A DNA stretch of 64,000 nucleotides from an uncultured Pseudomonadales bacterium. GTDB taxonomy: Bacteria > Pseudomonadota > Gammaproteobacteria > Pseudomonadales > Azotimanducaceae. The stretch lies in the NCBI GenBank assembly GCA_958296025.1, contig OY282430.1:682001-746000 (forward strand), given 5' to 3'. The notes under the pieces were generated by a model, which was not told where the DNA came from, did not search any database, and was given only the letters and a program-made list of their open reading frames with translations. How positions within the stretch are numbered: position 1 is the stretch's first letter; each line of letters opens with the position of its first letter. Both the position numbers and the translations under genes were made by a program. Below are positions 34,802 to 43,691 of the stretch, piece by piece.

Positions 34802-35122
34802 GTGAAGAGCCTCAGCAAGCAGCAACGGGCCGATGCGGTGCAGGCGCGGTTGCGCGGTCGTTCGGCGCTGCGCGGGAAGCCTAGCCAAAGGCGGTTGACC
34901 CGCACGATCCTGCTCGGCAGCGTGGCGGTGGCCTTGGCCGTCTATTGGTTGGCGGACGCCTACGGGGTGGATGGGGGCGCCCTTTTGCAGGCGCTTTGGG
35001 TGAGCATCGGCTTTGTCGCCCTGCTGGCCGGATTGGCGGCCTTGGGCGGGTTTTTGCTCAGCTTGGTCGGGCGGCGGCACCGTGGCGGGCCGGCGCAACG
35101 GCCGCCAAAACGAGGGCCTTGA
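34802..35122 (+). CDS. Small two-helix membrane protein
   Basis: A 106-aa protein with a basic N-terminus (SLSKQQRADAVQARLRGRS) and two membrane segments (about residues 38-55 and 63-88) ending in a basic tail. The function is unknown. A GTG at 34802 was taken as start because the longer frame begins at a TTG. It converges with the DUF1244 gene. Confidence 0.5.
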   Translation: MKSLSKQQRADAVQARLRGRSALRGKPSQRRLTRTILLGSVAVALAVYWLADAYGVDGGALLQALWVSIGFVALLAGLAALGGFLLSLVGRRHRGGPAQRPPKRGP

Positions 35123-35128
35123 CCCGCC

Positions 35129-35413
35129 TTACTGCTGCTGTTGGAACTGCTTGAGTTGCTCTGCCGAGGCCTCGCGTTGGTAGCGGGCCTTCCATTCGCT
35201 GTAGGGCATGCCGTAAACCCGCTGCCGGGCCGCCTCCAGGTCCATTTCGATGCCCCGCTCCTCGGCTTCGGCGCGATACCACTTGGACAGGCAGTTGCGG
35301 CAAAACCCGGCCAAGTTCATCAGGTCGATGTTCTGCACCTCCTTGTGCGCGTCCAGGTGCTTGAGCAGGCGGCGCAAGACCGCGGCCTCGATTTCGATGT
35401 TTGCCTCGGACAT
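35129..35413 (-). CDS. DUF1244 family protein
   Basis: A 94-aa protein of the DUF1244 family, common in marine proteobacteria. The pattern HLDAHKEVQNIDLMNLAGFCRNCLSKWY is characteristic, with the conserved FCRNC pair and the YGMPYSEWKA motif after it. The ATG at 35413 has the expected start MSEANIEIE. No function has been established that I know of. Confidence 0.9.
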   Translation of the reverse strand: MSEANIEIEAAVLRRLLKHLDAHKEVQNIDLMNLAGFCRNCLSKWYRAEAEERGIEMDLEAARQRVYGMPYSEWKARYQREASAEQLKQFQQQQ

Positions 35414-35618
35414 TTGGCGTTGCTCCCAGTGTTCGCTTGACGTCCGCCCATGTTTGCCGACGCTTGCACCCTAACACACTCCAAGGCCCGACCAGTTCCC
35501 AAACCGCCGCCCCGCATGGCAGGGCGACGGCTCGGGTTCCTTACGGCGCCCATAGAGGGTGCCGAGACACCGCATTGGTGCGGTCTCGTTGCCGATTGCG
35601 AAGGACACTAGAAGGACA

Positions 35619-36542
35619 CTAGGCGTCGCGCACGTCCTCGGTGCCCCGCAAGAAGGCGGTGATGGCCGCCCAGACGGCCGGCGTCTCCAGCGGGATGCCG
35701 TGCGCCCCCTGAAACTCGACGATTTGAGGCGCTGTCTTGAGCAGGCTCAGGAAGGCTTGGGACTCTTGGGTTGGCACCACCCGGTCACCCAATGCGTACA
35801 GCGCCAGCACCCGCTGCGGCAGGGCGTCCAGCGCCAAGGTGGCGTCAATGTTGTGGCGCAGCAGCCAACGCACCGGCATGAAGGAAAACCGTTGCGCGGC
35901 GATGTCGGCGATGCTTCGGTAGGGGCTTAGGAGAATGAGGCCATCGACTGCGGGGTTTCTGGCCGCCAGCGCGGCGATGCCGCTGCCGAGGCTGCGCCCG
36001 AACAGAATGACCGGACGGGCTTTTGCCTGTGCGGGCTGCCCGCTCCCTCTGTCCAGTTCAAGGCCCTGCTCCCCTGATGGCGGCGCCTGCGCATTTTCGG
36101 ACGGAAGTTCAACGCCTTGCGCGGATTTGGTGGCCTCGAGCCCCAGCCCGCCGAACCGGCCGGCCATCGCTTCAACCACGGCGGCGGCGTCCTCGATCAG
36201 ATCTGCGGCGGCCGGCTTGCCGTCGCTTGCGCCGTAGCCCCGGTAGTTCATCAGCACCGTCACGGCCTCCAGCTTGGCGAAGGTGCTGACGAGGCCCGAC
36301 AGCTCCTCGGCGTTGCCGCCGAAGTAGATCAGCAAGGGGCCGCCGGAATCTCCATTGACGATCCAGCCGCGTAGCGTCATCTCGCCCCGCTGCACATTCG
36401 CCGGCCGCACATGCGGCCCCTCCGGGTTTCCCGCCAAGGGGCGGGGAAAGAAGATCATCCGCTCTTGCAGTAGGTAAAGCAGCAAACAAAGGCCGGCGTA
36501 AGCGGCGGCGATGGTGATGGCGAGGCGAAGCAGTGTTTCCAT
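35619..36542 (-). CDS. Membrane-anchored alpha/beta hydrolase (BEM46-like)
   Basis: A 307-aa protein with an N-terminal membrane helix (LAITIAAAYAGLCLLLYLL), followed by the FFPRPLAGNPEG start of BEM46/YfhR-type hydrolases. The oxyanion segment is LLIYFGGNAEE, the MNYRGYGASDG strand follows, the nucleophile elbow is GRSLGSG, and the His is in FQGAHGIPLE. A Pro/Glu/Gln-rich insert of about 40 residues lies between helix VEAMAGRFG and strand PVILFGRSLG (about 36015-36145). The ATG at 36542 is chosen over 36605 because it starts at the anchor. Confidence 0.85.
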   Translation of the reverse strand: METLLRLAITIAAAYAGLCLLLYLLQERMIFFPRPLAGNPEGPHVRPANVQRGEMTLRGWIVNGDSGGPLLIYFGGNAEELSGLVSTFAKLEAVTVLMNYRGYGASDGKPAAADLIEDAAAVVEAMAGRFGGLGLEATKSAQGVELPSENAQAPPSGEQGLELDRGSGQPAQAKARPVILFGRSLGSGIAALAARNPAVDGLILLSPYRSIADIAAQRFSFMPVRWLLRHNIDATLALDALPQRVLALYALGDRVVPTQESQAFLSLLKTAPQIVEFQGAHGIPLETPAVWAAITAFLRGTEDVRDA

Positions 36543-36836
36543 GCTGGTTCCGTTGGCGGCCCTAACCCAGGGTTCATTTTGTTCATTGTTGTCGCCTGAA
36601 AGCAATGCGTTCCTTGACGGCTTGTCCGTCAGGCAACCTGCCTTGCCCCAGCGTCACGGCTTTGCCTTGGGGGAAGAGGAGCGCAAGCTCCCCAAAGAAA
36701 CCCGCTCAAAGCGCGGGGAACGATGGGCCGCTCCCTTCAGCCTGCCTAACCTCAAGGAAGAACATTCCCGTGAAGTCCGTTCAGAAAATGCACGGGAAGA
36801 CTCTGCGCAGCGGTTGCATGGGATAGAATCAAGAAA
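36543..36836. other. Spacer upstream of the P450 gene
   Basis: About 290 bp between the divergent hydrolase and P450 genes. An open plus-strand frame (36605-36826) has low complexity and no recognisable product. No promoter was assigned. Confidence 0.3.
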
Positions 36837-38189
36837 ATGACGGTCCAATCAGGAGAGCTGGACATGGCCGAACCATCCCCCGTCGCGGACGCCGTTGAGC
36901 CCTTCGAGCTGTCGAATGCCGAAGTCGAGGCGGAATGGGCCATCGACCCCTACCGTGACCCCTACGACATCCCTCTGACTGAATTGAACCCGGCCCACCA
37001 GGCTAGGTTTGAGGCGGACACCATGCTGCCCTGCTTCGAGCGGTTGCGCCGGGAGGCGCCGGTCCACTACACGGCGGACAGCCAGTTCGGGCCCTATTGG
37101 TCGGTCTGCACCTATGCCCCCATCAAGTATGTGGACACCCACGAAAAGCTGTTTTCCTCAGACCTCGCCAAGGGCGGCATCCGCTTGGGCGGGCAGATCC
37201 TCCAGGCTGCGGACTCGACCTACCACCTGCCGATGTTCATTCAGCAGGACCCGCCCAAACACGGGGCGCAGCGCAAGGTGGTGGCGCCCATGTTCACTCC
37301 CCGCCATCTGGCCGAACTGGAGGCTGTGATCCGGCAGCGGGCCTGCGTCATTCTGGACGGGCTGCCGGTGGGCGAGACCTTCGATTGGGTGCGCGGGGTA
37401 TCCGTGGAGTTGACCGGGCAGATGCTCGCCACGCTGTTCGATGTGCCCCAGGATGACCGCCATCTGTTGATCCATTGGTCGGACACCGTGGAGCGCATCG
37501 GCGACCCTGCGTATTTCGAGACGCTCCACGACGGCTTCGCCGAACTCTGGAAGTGTTGGGAATACTTCGACGCGGTGTGGAAGGACCGCGTTGCCGCCGA
37601 AGCCCCTGGCAACGACCTCATCTCCATGCTGGCGCAGGGGGAATCCACCCGCAACATGCCGCCCAACGAGTACTTGGGCAACATCCTGCTGCTGATCGTG
37701 GGCGGCAACGACACCACCCGCAACTCCATCTCCGGCGGGGTGCTGGCTTTGAACCGGCATCCCGCCGAATACGACAAGCTGCTGGCCAACCCCGGCCTGA
37801 TTCCCAACATGGTCTCGGAGATCATCCGCTGGCAGTCGCCCGTGGCGCACATGGTGCGCACCGCCAACGTCGATGTGCAGCTTGGCGGCGAACAGATCCG
37901 CACGGGGGATCGGGTGTGCATGTGGTACATCTCCGGCAACCGGGACGAGGCCGCCTTCCCGGAAGCCGAACGTTTGCTGATCGATCGGCAGAACGTGCGC
38001 AAGCACCTGTCCTTCGGCTTCGGCATTCACCGCTGCCTAGGCAACCGTTTGGCGGAGATGCAGCTGAGGATCGTCTGGGAGGAAATCCTCAAACGCTTCA
38101 AGCGCATTGAGGTGGTGGGCGAGCCGGTTTACCTGAGGTCCAGCTTCATCCACGGCATCCGCGAATTGCCGGTGCAGGTGCGGGTTTAG
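36837..38189 (+). CDS. Cytochrome P450 of the CYP153 (alkane hydroxylase) type
   Basis: A 450-aa bacterial P450. The I-helix motif GGNDTTRNS near residue 288 and the heme-binding segment FGFGIHRCLGNRLAEMQL, with the axial Cys near residue 398, match CYP153. This family hydroxylates terminal carbons of medium-chain alkanes and related substrates. The N-terminus and the ALNRHPAEYDKL and SFIHGIRELPV regions are also in place. The ATG at 36837 was used; an in-frame methionine lies 9 codons on. No ferredoxin or ferredoxin reductase gene is adjacent, so electron partners must be elsewhere. Confidence 0.88.
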   Translation: MTVQSGELDMAEPSPVADAVEPFELSNAEVEAEWAIDPYRDPYDIPLTELNPAHQARFEADTMLPCFERLRREAPVHYTADSQFGPYWSVCTYAPIKYVDTHEKLFSSDLAKGGIRLGGQILQAADSTYHLPMFIQQDPPKHGAQRKVVAPMFTPRHLAELEAVIRQRACVILDGLPVGETFDWVRGVSVELTGQMLATLFDVPQDDRHLLIHWSDTVERIGDPAYFETLHDGFAELWKCWEYFDAVWKDRVAAEAPGNDLISMLAQGESTRNMPPNEYLGNILLLIVGGNDTTRNSISGGVLALNRHPAEYDKLLANPGLIPNMVSEIIRWQSPVAHMVRTANVDVQLGGEQIRTGDRVCMWYISGNRDEAAFPEAERLLIDRQNVRKHLSFGFGIHRCLGNRLAEMQLRIVWEEILKRFKRIEVVGEPVYLRSSFIHGIRELPVQVRV

Positions 38190-38363
38190 CGCCGCTATGA
38201 GCACTCGCACCGGCTTGGCGTCCCAAGGGGATTGCTCCTCACGCCGGGTCAGTCCATTGGCCACCACCTGAAAGCGTTGTAAGATTTCTCCCACAAAAAG
38301 GCGCTTTAGCGCTGTTGGGGGAAAGGAAATGCTGCTGACCGCCCGGCCAAAGCCGAAGGCGCG

Positions 38364-38834
38364 GTGATCGCTTTTGCGCCGGATGGCGCCGTGCCCCGGG
38401 TCGGCCTGCTCGCCACCGTCCGCAACCGCCACGGCGTGGTGGCCGCGGTGCAGCCTTTCGACGGCGACAGCGGCCGCCTGCACCTCGTCCTCGTTGAATA
38501 TAAGGACGCCCGCCAGCCCGCCGACGAACGTCTGCTGTGGGAACTCGAAACCGGCGCCCGGCTGATCGAACCCACCGCGCTGCCGGACCCGATGCGCGAC
38601 GCCATGCCGCCGGCCGACTTCGACGCACTGCTGCGCGCCGCCCGCTGGAGCGCCCTCGTTCCCTATCTCAACCCCGACGACGAAGGCCCATTGAACCGCG
38701 AACCCCTGGCCAGCCCGTTCCACGGCGCCGTACGGGTGGAGAACTACCAACTCCTACCCCTGCTGAAGGCGCTCCGCATGCCGCGCGTCAGCCTGCTCAT
38801 CGCCGATGACGTGGGCCTTGGCAAGACGTTAGAC
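38364..38834 (+). pseudogene. SNF2-type helicase, N-terminal remnant (DISARM DrmD-like)
   Basis: The frame from a GTG at 38364 encodes about 155 residues that lead into SPFHGAVRVENYQLLPLL, then RVSLLIADDVGLGKT, the start of motif I of a SNF2/DEAD helicase. This N-terminal pattern resembles helicases of the DrmD type in DISARM and related defence loci. Immediately after GLGKT the sequence no longer matches the family, so the other ~800 residues are missing. It is a truncated remnant. Confidence 0.65.
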
Positions 38835-38889
38835 GATGCACAGCGCTTTTCGCCGTATCCTCTGCGTCAATTCTTGTTGGACGAGGCGA

Positions 38890-39003
38890 TTCCTTTACCC
38901 CGACCGTCTAGATGTGTATAGTCCCGGCGAGCTTCCCAACACACTGACCCTCGCCGACATGCCCTACCGCACCTTCACCCGCAGCCAACTGTTGGTGAGC
39001 TTC
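38890..39003 (+). pseudogene. Fragment of an AlbA_2/HATPase_c_4-type regulator
   Basis: A stretch of ~38 codons reads DRLDVYSPGELPNTLTLADM followed by YRTFTRSQLLVSF. This is the conserved RLEVYSPGGLP...RN-LL segment of putative AlbA/HATPase_c_4 transcriptional regulators. Nothing before or after it matches. With the helicase remnant just upstream it shows that this region has collected pieces of broken accessory genes. Confidence 0.6.
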
Positions 39004-39194
39004 CCCTTTTGGGCGGGTAGCAAGTGCATCGAGGCAAGTATTCCTTGAGTCGCGTGACGAGGGTGTGCGGAGGATCTTGCAGCATGGGGAGGCACACTCA
39101 TGCATGTGCGCCGGAGTATCGGCTGTTTAGTGAGGAGTTGCGGGTGACTATCTCGTGTGCTCCGATTGGCGAATCTTAGGTACGGTACAAGCAA

Positions 39195-40022
39195 GTGTTC
39201 AACCTGATTGTTCGATTCGACGGCACGAGTAGCGCTTGGGAACAGGACACGAAGTCCTCTCTCGAACGTAAACGTATCTTCGAATATACCGAAAGTGAGG
39301 TTAGATCAAAATTTAGCAACCTAGAGGCATTGAAGGAACTACCATGTTTCTTTTCCTACGAAGGTCTCTTCGGTGATGGCCGAGCTGGGAACATTACGTC
39401 CATCAGTTCTTCTGGCGGGCTTATAACGTTTAGATATGTGCTAAATCCCCAAATTCCTCCAATACCAATACACGATAAAGATACCTACGCGTTATTTGGA
39501 TGCCGTGCCGGGGAACTTAATAGAACGCATTGGGCCGTAAAGGACATGGATCTCTACGAGGTCATTGCTGGAATTCTCGCTCGTAAAATCATCGTCCAGC
39601 AGCGGGTAAATGGCGTAGATCTGGAACGCATATGGGGAGATCCCAGAGCGGATCGTCGTGTGTTCCTCAGTCACAAGGCGGATCGCCGTAAGGAAGTATC
39701 TAGCATGGCTGAGGCTCTAAAGCGTTTCGGATTTAAGACGTTTGTTGCTCACGATGACATATCACCGACGCACGAGTGGCGTGACGAGATTCTATTGGCA
39801 CTTCGCAGCATGACGCATTTCGTTGGGCTCATTACGGACGATTTCCACAGCGGTAGTTGGACTGATCAGGAAATCGGCTATGCGTTCTCTAGGAGTGAAG
39901 TCCGAAGGATTTTTGTGCGGCTCTCAGACGTGGACCCGTGCGGGCTTGCAGGTTTCGAGCAGGCTGTGAGCTCGAATTGGGAGCAAGCCGCTGAATGCAT
40001 TCGCGAGATAATTGCAACCTGA
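39195..40022 (+). CDS. TIR-domain protein with a novel N-terminal domain
   Basis: A 275-aa protein starting at a GTG at 39195. Residues ~155-275 form a TIR domain: strand A VFLSHKADRR, FGFKTFVAHDDISPTHEW, and SMTHFVGLITDDFHSGSWTDQEIGYAF. The Glu in DQE sits where the NADase catalytic Glu is found in bacterial TIR proteins. The first ~150 residues (LIVRFDGTSSAW..., YEGLFGDGRAGN) match nothing I recognise. The AAA ATPase follows after 19 bp, so the two are probably cotranscribed. Codon use is more AT-rich than the neighbours. A defence NADase is inference from TIR architecture and context. Confidence 0.8.
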   Translation: MFNLIVRFDGTSSAWEQDTKSSLERKRIFEYTESEVRSKFSNLEALKELPCFFSYEGLFGDGRAGNITSISSSGGLITFRYVLNPQIPPIPIHDKDTYALFGCRAGELNRTHWAVKDMDLYEVIAGILARKIIVQQRVNGVDLERIWGDPRADRRVFLSHKADRRKEVSSMAEALKRFGFKTFVAHDDISPTHEWRDEILLALRSMTHFVGLITDDFHSGSWTDQEIGYAFSRSEVRRIFVRLSDVDPCGLAGFEQAVSSNWEQAAECIREIIAT

Positions 40023-40041
40023 CAGTTGGTATGGTTCAACC

Positions 40042-41223
40042 ATGAACGGTTCCGAACGACATGTCGAACTCGGCACCTCCCGAGACGCACCACCTCACTT
40101 CGCCGGTCGGGTCGCGGAACTGGCGTCTTTGAACAGGCGGATAGACGCCGTGTGCGCGAGCGCGAACCCGGAAGCGGGCATGTCCCTGATCACTGGCGTA
40201 CAGGGCGTTGGCAAGACGCATTTGGGCCTGAAGTTCGCCCGCGAAGCGACGAAGCGCGAAGGCCCGCGCCGCATTCTGTGGAAGAGCATGCTGCCAGACA
40301 CGCTGGCGGCGGATGACGCCATCGTCTTCATGGCGATCATGCGGGCGTTGGGCAGCGAATCCAGTGGGCGGAAGGTGGCCGATCTCGAAGCAAGGACTAC
40401 CGCGGTAGGCGGAGGAATCGGTCCCATCGAGGGCAATGTGACCGTGGATCGCGTTCGTAAGGCGCACGACCTCGGCGAACTGCTGAGCGACTCCGTGGCG
40501 GCTGGCGCTTGGGAGGGCAAGGCGCTCGTCATTACTATCGACGAGCTGCAAACCGTGGCGCCGGCTGGAATGAAAACGCTGCGCGTGTTGCATCAAGGTG
40601 TGCAGAACTGCCCGATGATGGTGCTTGGCATCGGTTTACAGCACACGCCGGAGGTGCTGTCCAACCCTGGTGGTGGGGCGGCCGGCATCTCACGGGTAGC
40701 CGAAGAGTTCAATCTCGGCCCGCTGTCGCATTCAGAGACGCTGGAGGCCATCGACCAGGGCATGTTGGCGCTGGGCCATGACATTCCGCAGCCCGGTGTG
40801 CAAGCTCTGGCCGAGGCGTCTATGGGATTCCCGCAGCACATCCATGGATACCTTGCAGGCGCTTGCGAAGCCATTTCGCGTCATGGAAGCCTCATGGATG
40901 GCCCGCCGTTGTCGGCAGCACTTGCCGTAGGCGACAAGGCGAGAGTCGCTTACTACGAAGGGCGCCTTCGTCTCATGTCCAACAGCAGGGCCATGTTGGC
41001 TGTGATCGGTGCCATGAACCAACGCCGCGAGCACTTCCTGGACATAGACGCCGCAACCCAGGCATTGGACGAGGCGTCGTTCGACGGTGCCGCCGTGGTC
41101 CGAGAAGCCATCGAGCACGGTGTACTTGCCAGAAACGCTCGTTCGGAATTGTCCTTCGGCATCCCGTCGTTCCACAACTACATGCAAGACTGGCTGGACG
41201 GCCAACATCCGCGGATAACCTGA
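40042..41223 (+). CDS. AAA-family (ORC/STAND-like) ATPase downstream of the TIR gene
   Basis: A 393-aa ATPase. The HFAGRVAEL lead-in is followed by Walker A GVQGVGKT near residue 52, Walker B LVITIDELQ near residue 163, and sensor-1-like VLGIGLQHTPEV. The lid segment GFPQHIHGYLAGAC is followed by a C-terminal winged-helix-like region (ARNARSELSFGIPSFHNYM). The ATG at 40042 lies 19 bp after the TIR stop; an upstream TTG is unlikely. It resembles the ATPases at 14399 and 41634. It may serve as sensor or switch for the TIR effector; this is inference. Confidence 0.78.
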   Translation: MNGSERHVELGTSRDAPPHFAGRVAELASLNRRIDAVCASANPEAGMSLITGVQGVGKTHLGLKFAREATKREGPRRILWKSMLPDTLAADDAIVFMAIMRALGSESSGRKVADLEARTTAVGGGIGPIEGNVTVDRVRKAHDLGELLSDSVAAGAWEGKALVITIDELQTVAPAGMKTLRVLHQGVQNCPMMVLGIGLQHTPEVLSNPGGGAAGISRVAEEFNLGPLSHSETLEAIDQGMLALGHDIPQPGVQALAEASMGFPQHIHGYLAGACEAISRHGSLMDGPPLSAALAVGDKARVAYYEGRLRLMSNSRAMLAVIGAMNQRREHFLDIDAATQALDEASFDGAAVVREAIEHGVLARNARSELSFGIPSFHNYMQDWLDGQHPRIT

Positions 41224-41459
41224 GAGGGTGGGCGTGGATCGGCCCGCGCCGACGGACGGCTAAGAAGATCGGATGTCGGCTTCTGGCGTGTGTCAGGGTC
41301 GGGACAACATGGCAGACATCCAAGCCTGCGTTCAAGATGTGCGCAAAGTGCTGCGGGACAAAGTGCAGATGGGGCGGCTACCGCGCTTCGGCCAGATTTG
41401 GCCGAACCGCCGCATGGTATAGCGCCCATCGCTCCTTCTACCCTCGGGCCAATCGAAAA
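41224..41459. other. Spacer with a possible 37-codon ORF
   Basis: An ATG at 41309 opens a 37-codon frame to 41422 (MADIQACVQDVRKVLRDKVQ). It is basic and helical and could be a small real gene or a remnant. Nothing else is seen. Confidence 0.25.
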
Positions 41460-41600
41460 ATGGGTCTCAACATCAAGAACGAGGCGACGTGCCGCTTGGC
41501 CAGCGAACTCGCACGGCTCACCGGCGAAACCAAGACGGGTGCCATCATCCAGGCACTGCGCGAACGCCTGGCACGCGAGTCGTCGGTGCCTAGGCTGTGA
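41460..41600 (+). CDS. VapB-type antitoxin, short or truncated
   Basis: A 46-aa product starting at an ATG at 41460. LNIKNEATCRLASELARLTG followed by ETKTGAIIQALRERLARE matches the ribbon-helix-helix N-terminus of VapB antitoxins of the Rv0623/PF07704 type, which run to about 80 residues. The toxin-binding C-terminus is missing and no PIN toxin follows, so it is a solitary or decayed antitoxin. It lies between two AAA ATPases. Confidence 0.65.
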   Translation: MGLNIKNEATCRLASELARLTGETKTGAIIQALRERLARESSVPRL

Positions 41601-41633
41601 TATCCTGCCGGCAGCGATTGGTTGGTGCGTCAC

Positions 41634-42662
41634 ATGCCAAAAGCACCGCAGGTCCAAGATGCCTTCGACCGGATGACGGACTACGCCGCCAAGCGGGAGC
41701 GCTCCGCTCCGCTGGTTTTCGTTGGGCGAAGGTTCGAGTTGAACGAGCTTACGTCCGACGTCCAACAAGCGGCAACTGACAACCCCCAAGGCATGCTCCG
41801 CGTCGTCCAAGGTGTCCCCGGCGCAGGGAAGAGCGCCCTGTGCGGGGCGTTCATGGCGTCAGTGCATGGAAAGATGTTCGGCGGGCACCGGGTGCTATGC
41901 GCCCAAATGCCCCTCGGCACCCTGAACTCATCTCCCTTGAGCTTCGTCTCGGCTTTGAACGATGAACTGCTGCGGACGCAGGCTGCCCTATCGGGGATGA
42001 CCGGCGCGATTGGCGCAGGGCGGCTGCACACCAAGCAGATGGCCAACATGGCCATGATGCTCGGCTTCAAGGGGCGGTCGGAGTACAAGCTCAACAACGA
42101 GGCGCATGGATTGACGGAAAGCTCGCCCTTGAACGTCTGCATCAACGCCTACGCGGACCACATGTGGCCGGACGACGCCGTGGTCGCGCTGACCTTTGAC
42201 GAAATGCAAAAGTGCCCTGTCACGAACAGAAGCCAAGAGGCCCTCATGGTTCTGCACGAGCGGTGGCACAGCGCCCGCATCGCTGTCGCGTGCTTCGGAC
42301 TAAGCAACACCGAGGCGGTGCTCCGAGAGGACCTCGGCCTGTCCAGGCTCTCCGTTGGCTCCGTTATGGAGATCGGGACGCTGCTCCCGGGCGAGGGCCG
42401 GAAAGTGCTGGAAGGAACGCTCGACCATCTTGGCATGACGACGAAGAACAAGGAATGGCGCCAATACGTCAAGGCGGCCGGCTTCGAACCCGGGGCTTGG
42501 GAGGCTTGGCGCAGGACGCTAATCAGCGACTTGGACCGGCGCTCCGGTGACTTCCCCCAGCACCTGACCGCCGCGCTGATCTCCGTCGGCCATATCCTAA
42601 GCGGTTGGGCCGAATCCGCACGGTCTCAGGACACCGAAGTCCTGAGAGAAATCGGCAACTGA
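41634..42662 (+). CDS. Second AAA-family (ORC/STAND-like) ATPase
   Basis: A 342-aa ATPase. VFVGRRFEL leads to Walker A GVPGAGKS near residue 60, Walker B VALTFDEMQ near residue 187, and sensor-1-like CFGLSNTEAVL. FPQHLTAALISVGHI corresponds to the lid segment of its relatives. It lacks the longer C-terminal domain of the 40042 protein. The ATG at 41634 was chosen; GTG and TTG lie 9 and 12 bases upstream and no ribosome site favours any. The function is unknown. Confidence 0.7.
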   Translation: MPKAPQVQDAFDRMTDYAAKRERSAPLVFVGRRFELNELTSDVQQAATDNPQGMLRVVQGVPGAGKSALCGAFMASVHGKMFGGHRVLCAQMPLGTLNSSPLSFVSALNDELLRTQAALSGMTGAIGAGRLHTKQMANMAMMLGFKGRSEYKLNNEAHGLTESSPLNVCINAYADHMWPDDAVVALTFDEMQKCPVTNRSQEALMVLHERWHSARIAVACFGLSNTEAVLREDLGLSRLSVGSVMEIGTLLPGEGRKVLEGTLDHLGMTTKNKEWRQYVKAAGFEPGAWEAWRRTLISDLDRRSGDFPQHLTAALISVGHILSGWAESARSQDTEVLREIGN

Positions 42663-42767
42663 TTGGCTGTGCGGGAAAAAGCAATAATGGCCAAGGACTT
42701 TCCAGGAAACCGTGTGGCCCATGCGAATCCTAAACTAGGTTCTGCGCACAGTGCTAGACTGCGTGCT

Positions 42768-43691
42768 GTGATTGGCCGCATCCTACTAACCGGTGCCAAT
42801 GGTCACCTTGGACGCTTGGTGATCCGCGCTCTGGCCGACGATCCCAGCGCCGCGCCCGTACGCGCCGTCGTCCGCTCGGAACGGGCCGCGAACAGCCTGG
42901 ACGACCTGCCGTCCCCCGAGCGGCGCGAAGTCCGCATCATCGACTACAGGGACCGTGCGGGCCTTGAAGATGTGGCGCACGGCTGCAACGCCGCCATTCA
43001 CTTGGTGGGCATCCTGAAGCAGACCCGCGCCAACCGTTACGAGGATGCGCACGAGCGGCCGGCGGAGGCGCTCTCACTCGCTTGCGCGGCGGCGGGAGTG
43101 TCGCGCATCGTGCATACGAGCATCCACGGCGCCAACGCCGCCTCGCGCAATGGCTGCCTCGCGTCGCGTGGGCGGGCCGACGACATCCTGCTCGCGGCAC
43201 CGGTACCCGCCGTGATCCTGCGCGTTCCGATGGTGCTCGGTCCCAGCGACGCCGCTACGGACGCGCTGCGGCGCCAAGCGACGTCCGGCCGCACGTCGTT
43301 GGTGCGCGGCGGTGCCACGACCGAGCAGCCGATCGCCGCCGCCGATGTGGTGGCGGCGCTGCTCGCCGCGATCCGCCCTTCCGTTCCCGGCGACACCCTG
43401 ATCGAGCTCGGCGGCCCGGAGGCGCTGACGCACCGGGCACTCGTCGAGCGTGCGGCCGCCATCCTGGGCCGGGGGGTCACCTTCGGCAACACGCCGCTCC
43501 TTGCGGCGCGCGCGTTCGCCTGGCTGGCCGAGACGTTCTCAGCGAATCCACCGCTCACCCGTGACATGCTCGGAGTGCTCGAGCAGGACGACCTGATCGA
43601 TTCCCAGCCGGCGTGCCAGATGCTCGGCATCGAGCTCACGCCGCTCGACGACGCCCTGCGCACCGCCTTTGAGGAGGAATTCGCCCCATGA
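42768..43691 (+). CDS. NAD(P)-binding atypical/extended SDR protein (NDUFA9-like)
   Basis: A 307-aa Rossmann protein. It starts with GRILLTGANGHLGRLVIRAL, the TGAxGxxG motif of atypical SDRs, and has HLVGILKQTR like the NDUFA9/YfcH group. The usual YxxxK is not apparent, so it may bind but not turn over a dinucleotide. The GTG at 42768 starts at the domain. It is very GC-rich compared with the ATPases upstream. It overlaps the next gene by 4 bp. Confidence 0.8.
   Translation: MIGRILLTGANGHLGRLVIRALADDPSAAPVRAVVRSERAANSLDDLPSPERREVRIIDYRDRAGLEDVAHGCNAAIHLVGILKQTRANRYEDAHERPAEALSLACAAAGVSRIVHTSIHGANAASRNGCLASRGRADDILLAAPVPAVILRVPMVLGPSDAATDALRRQATSGRTSLVRGGATTEQPIAAADVVAALLAAIRPSVPGDTLIELGGPEALTHRALVERAAAILGRGVTFGNTPLLAARAFAWLAETFSANPPLTRDMLGVLEQDDLIDSQPACQMLGIELTPLDDALRTAFEEEFAP

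Noticed and set aside
35619-36605. Longer start at 36605 for the anchored hydrolase
   Set aside because: The extra residues have no hydrophobic or conserved content and the anchor begins right after the ATG at 36542.
36605-36836. Open frame upstream of the P450 gene
   Set aside because: Low-complexity charged content, no homologue recognised and no start signal.
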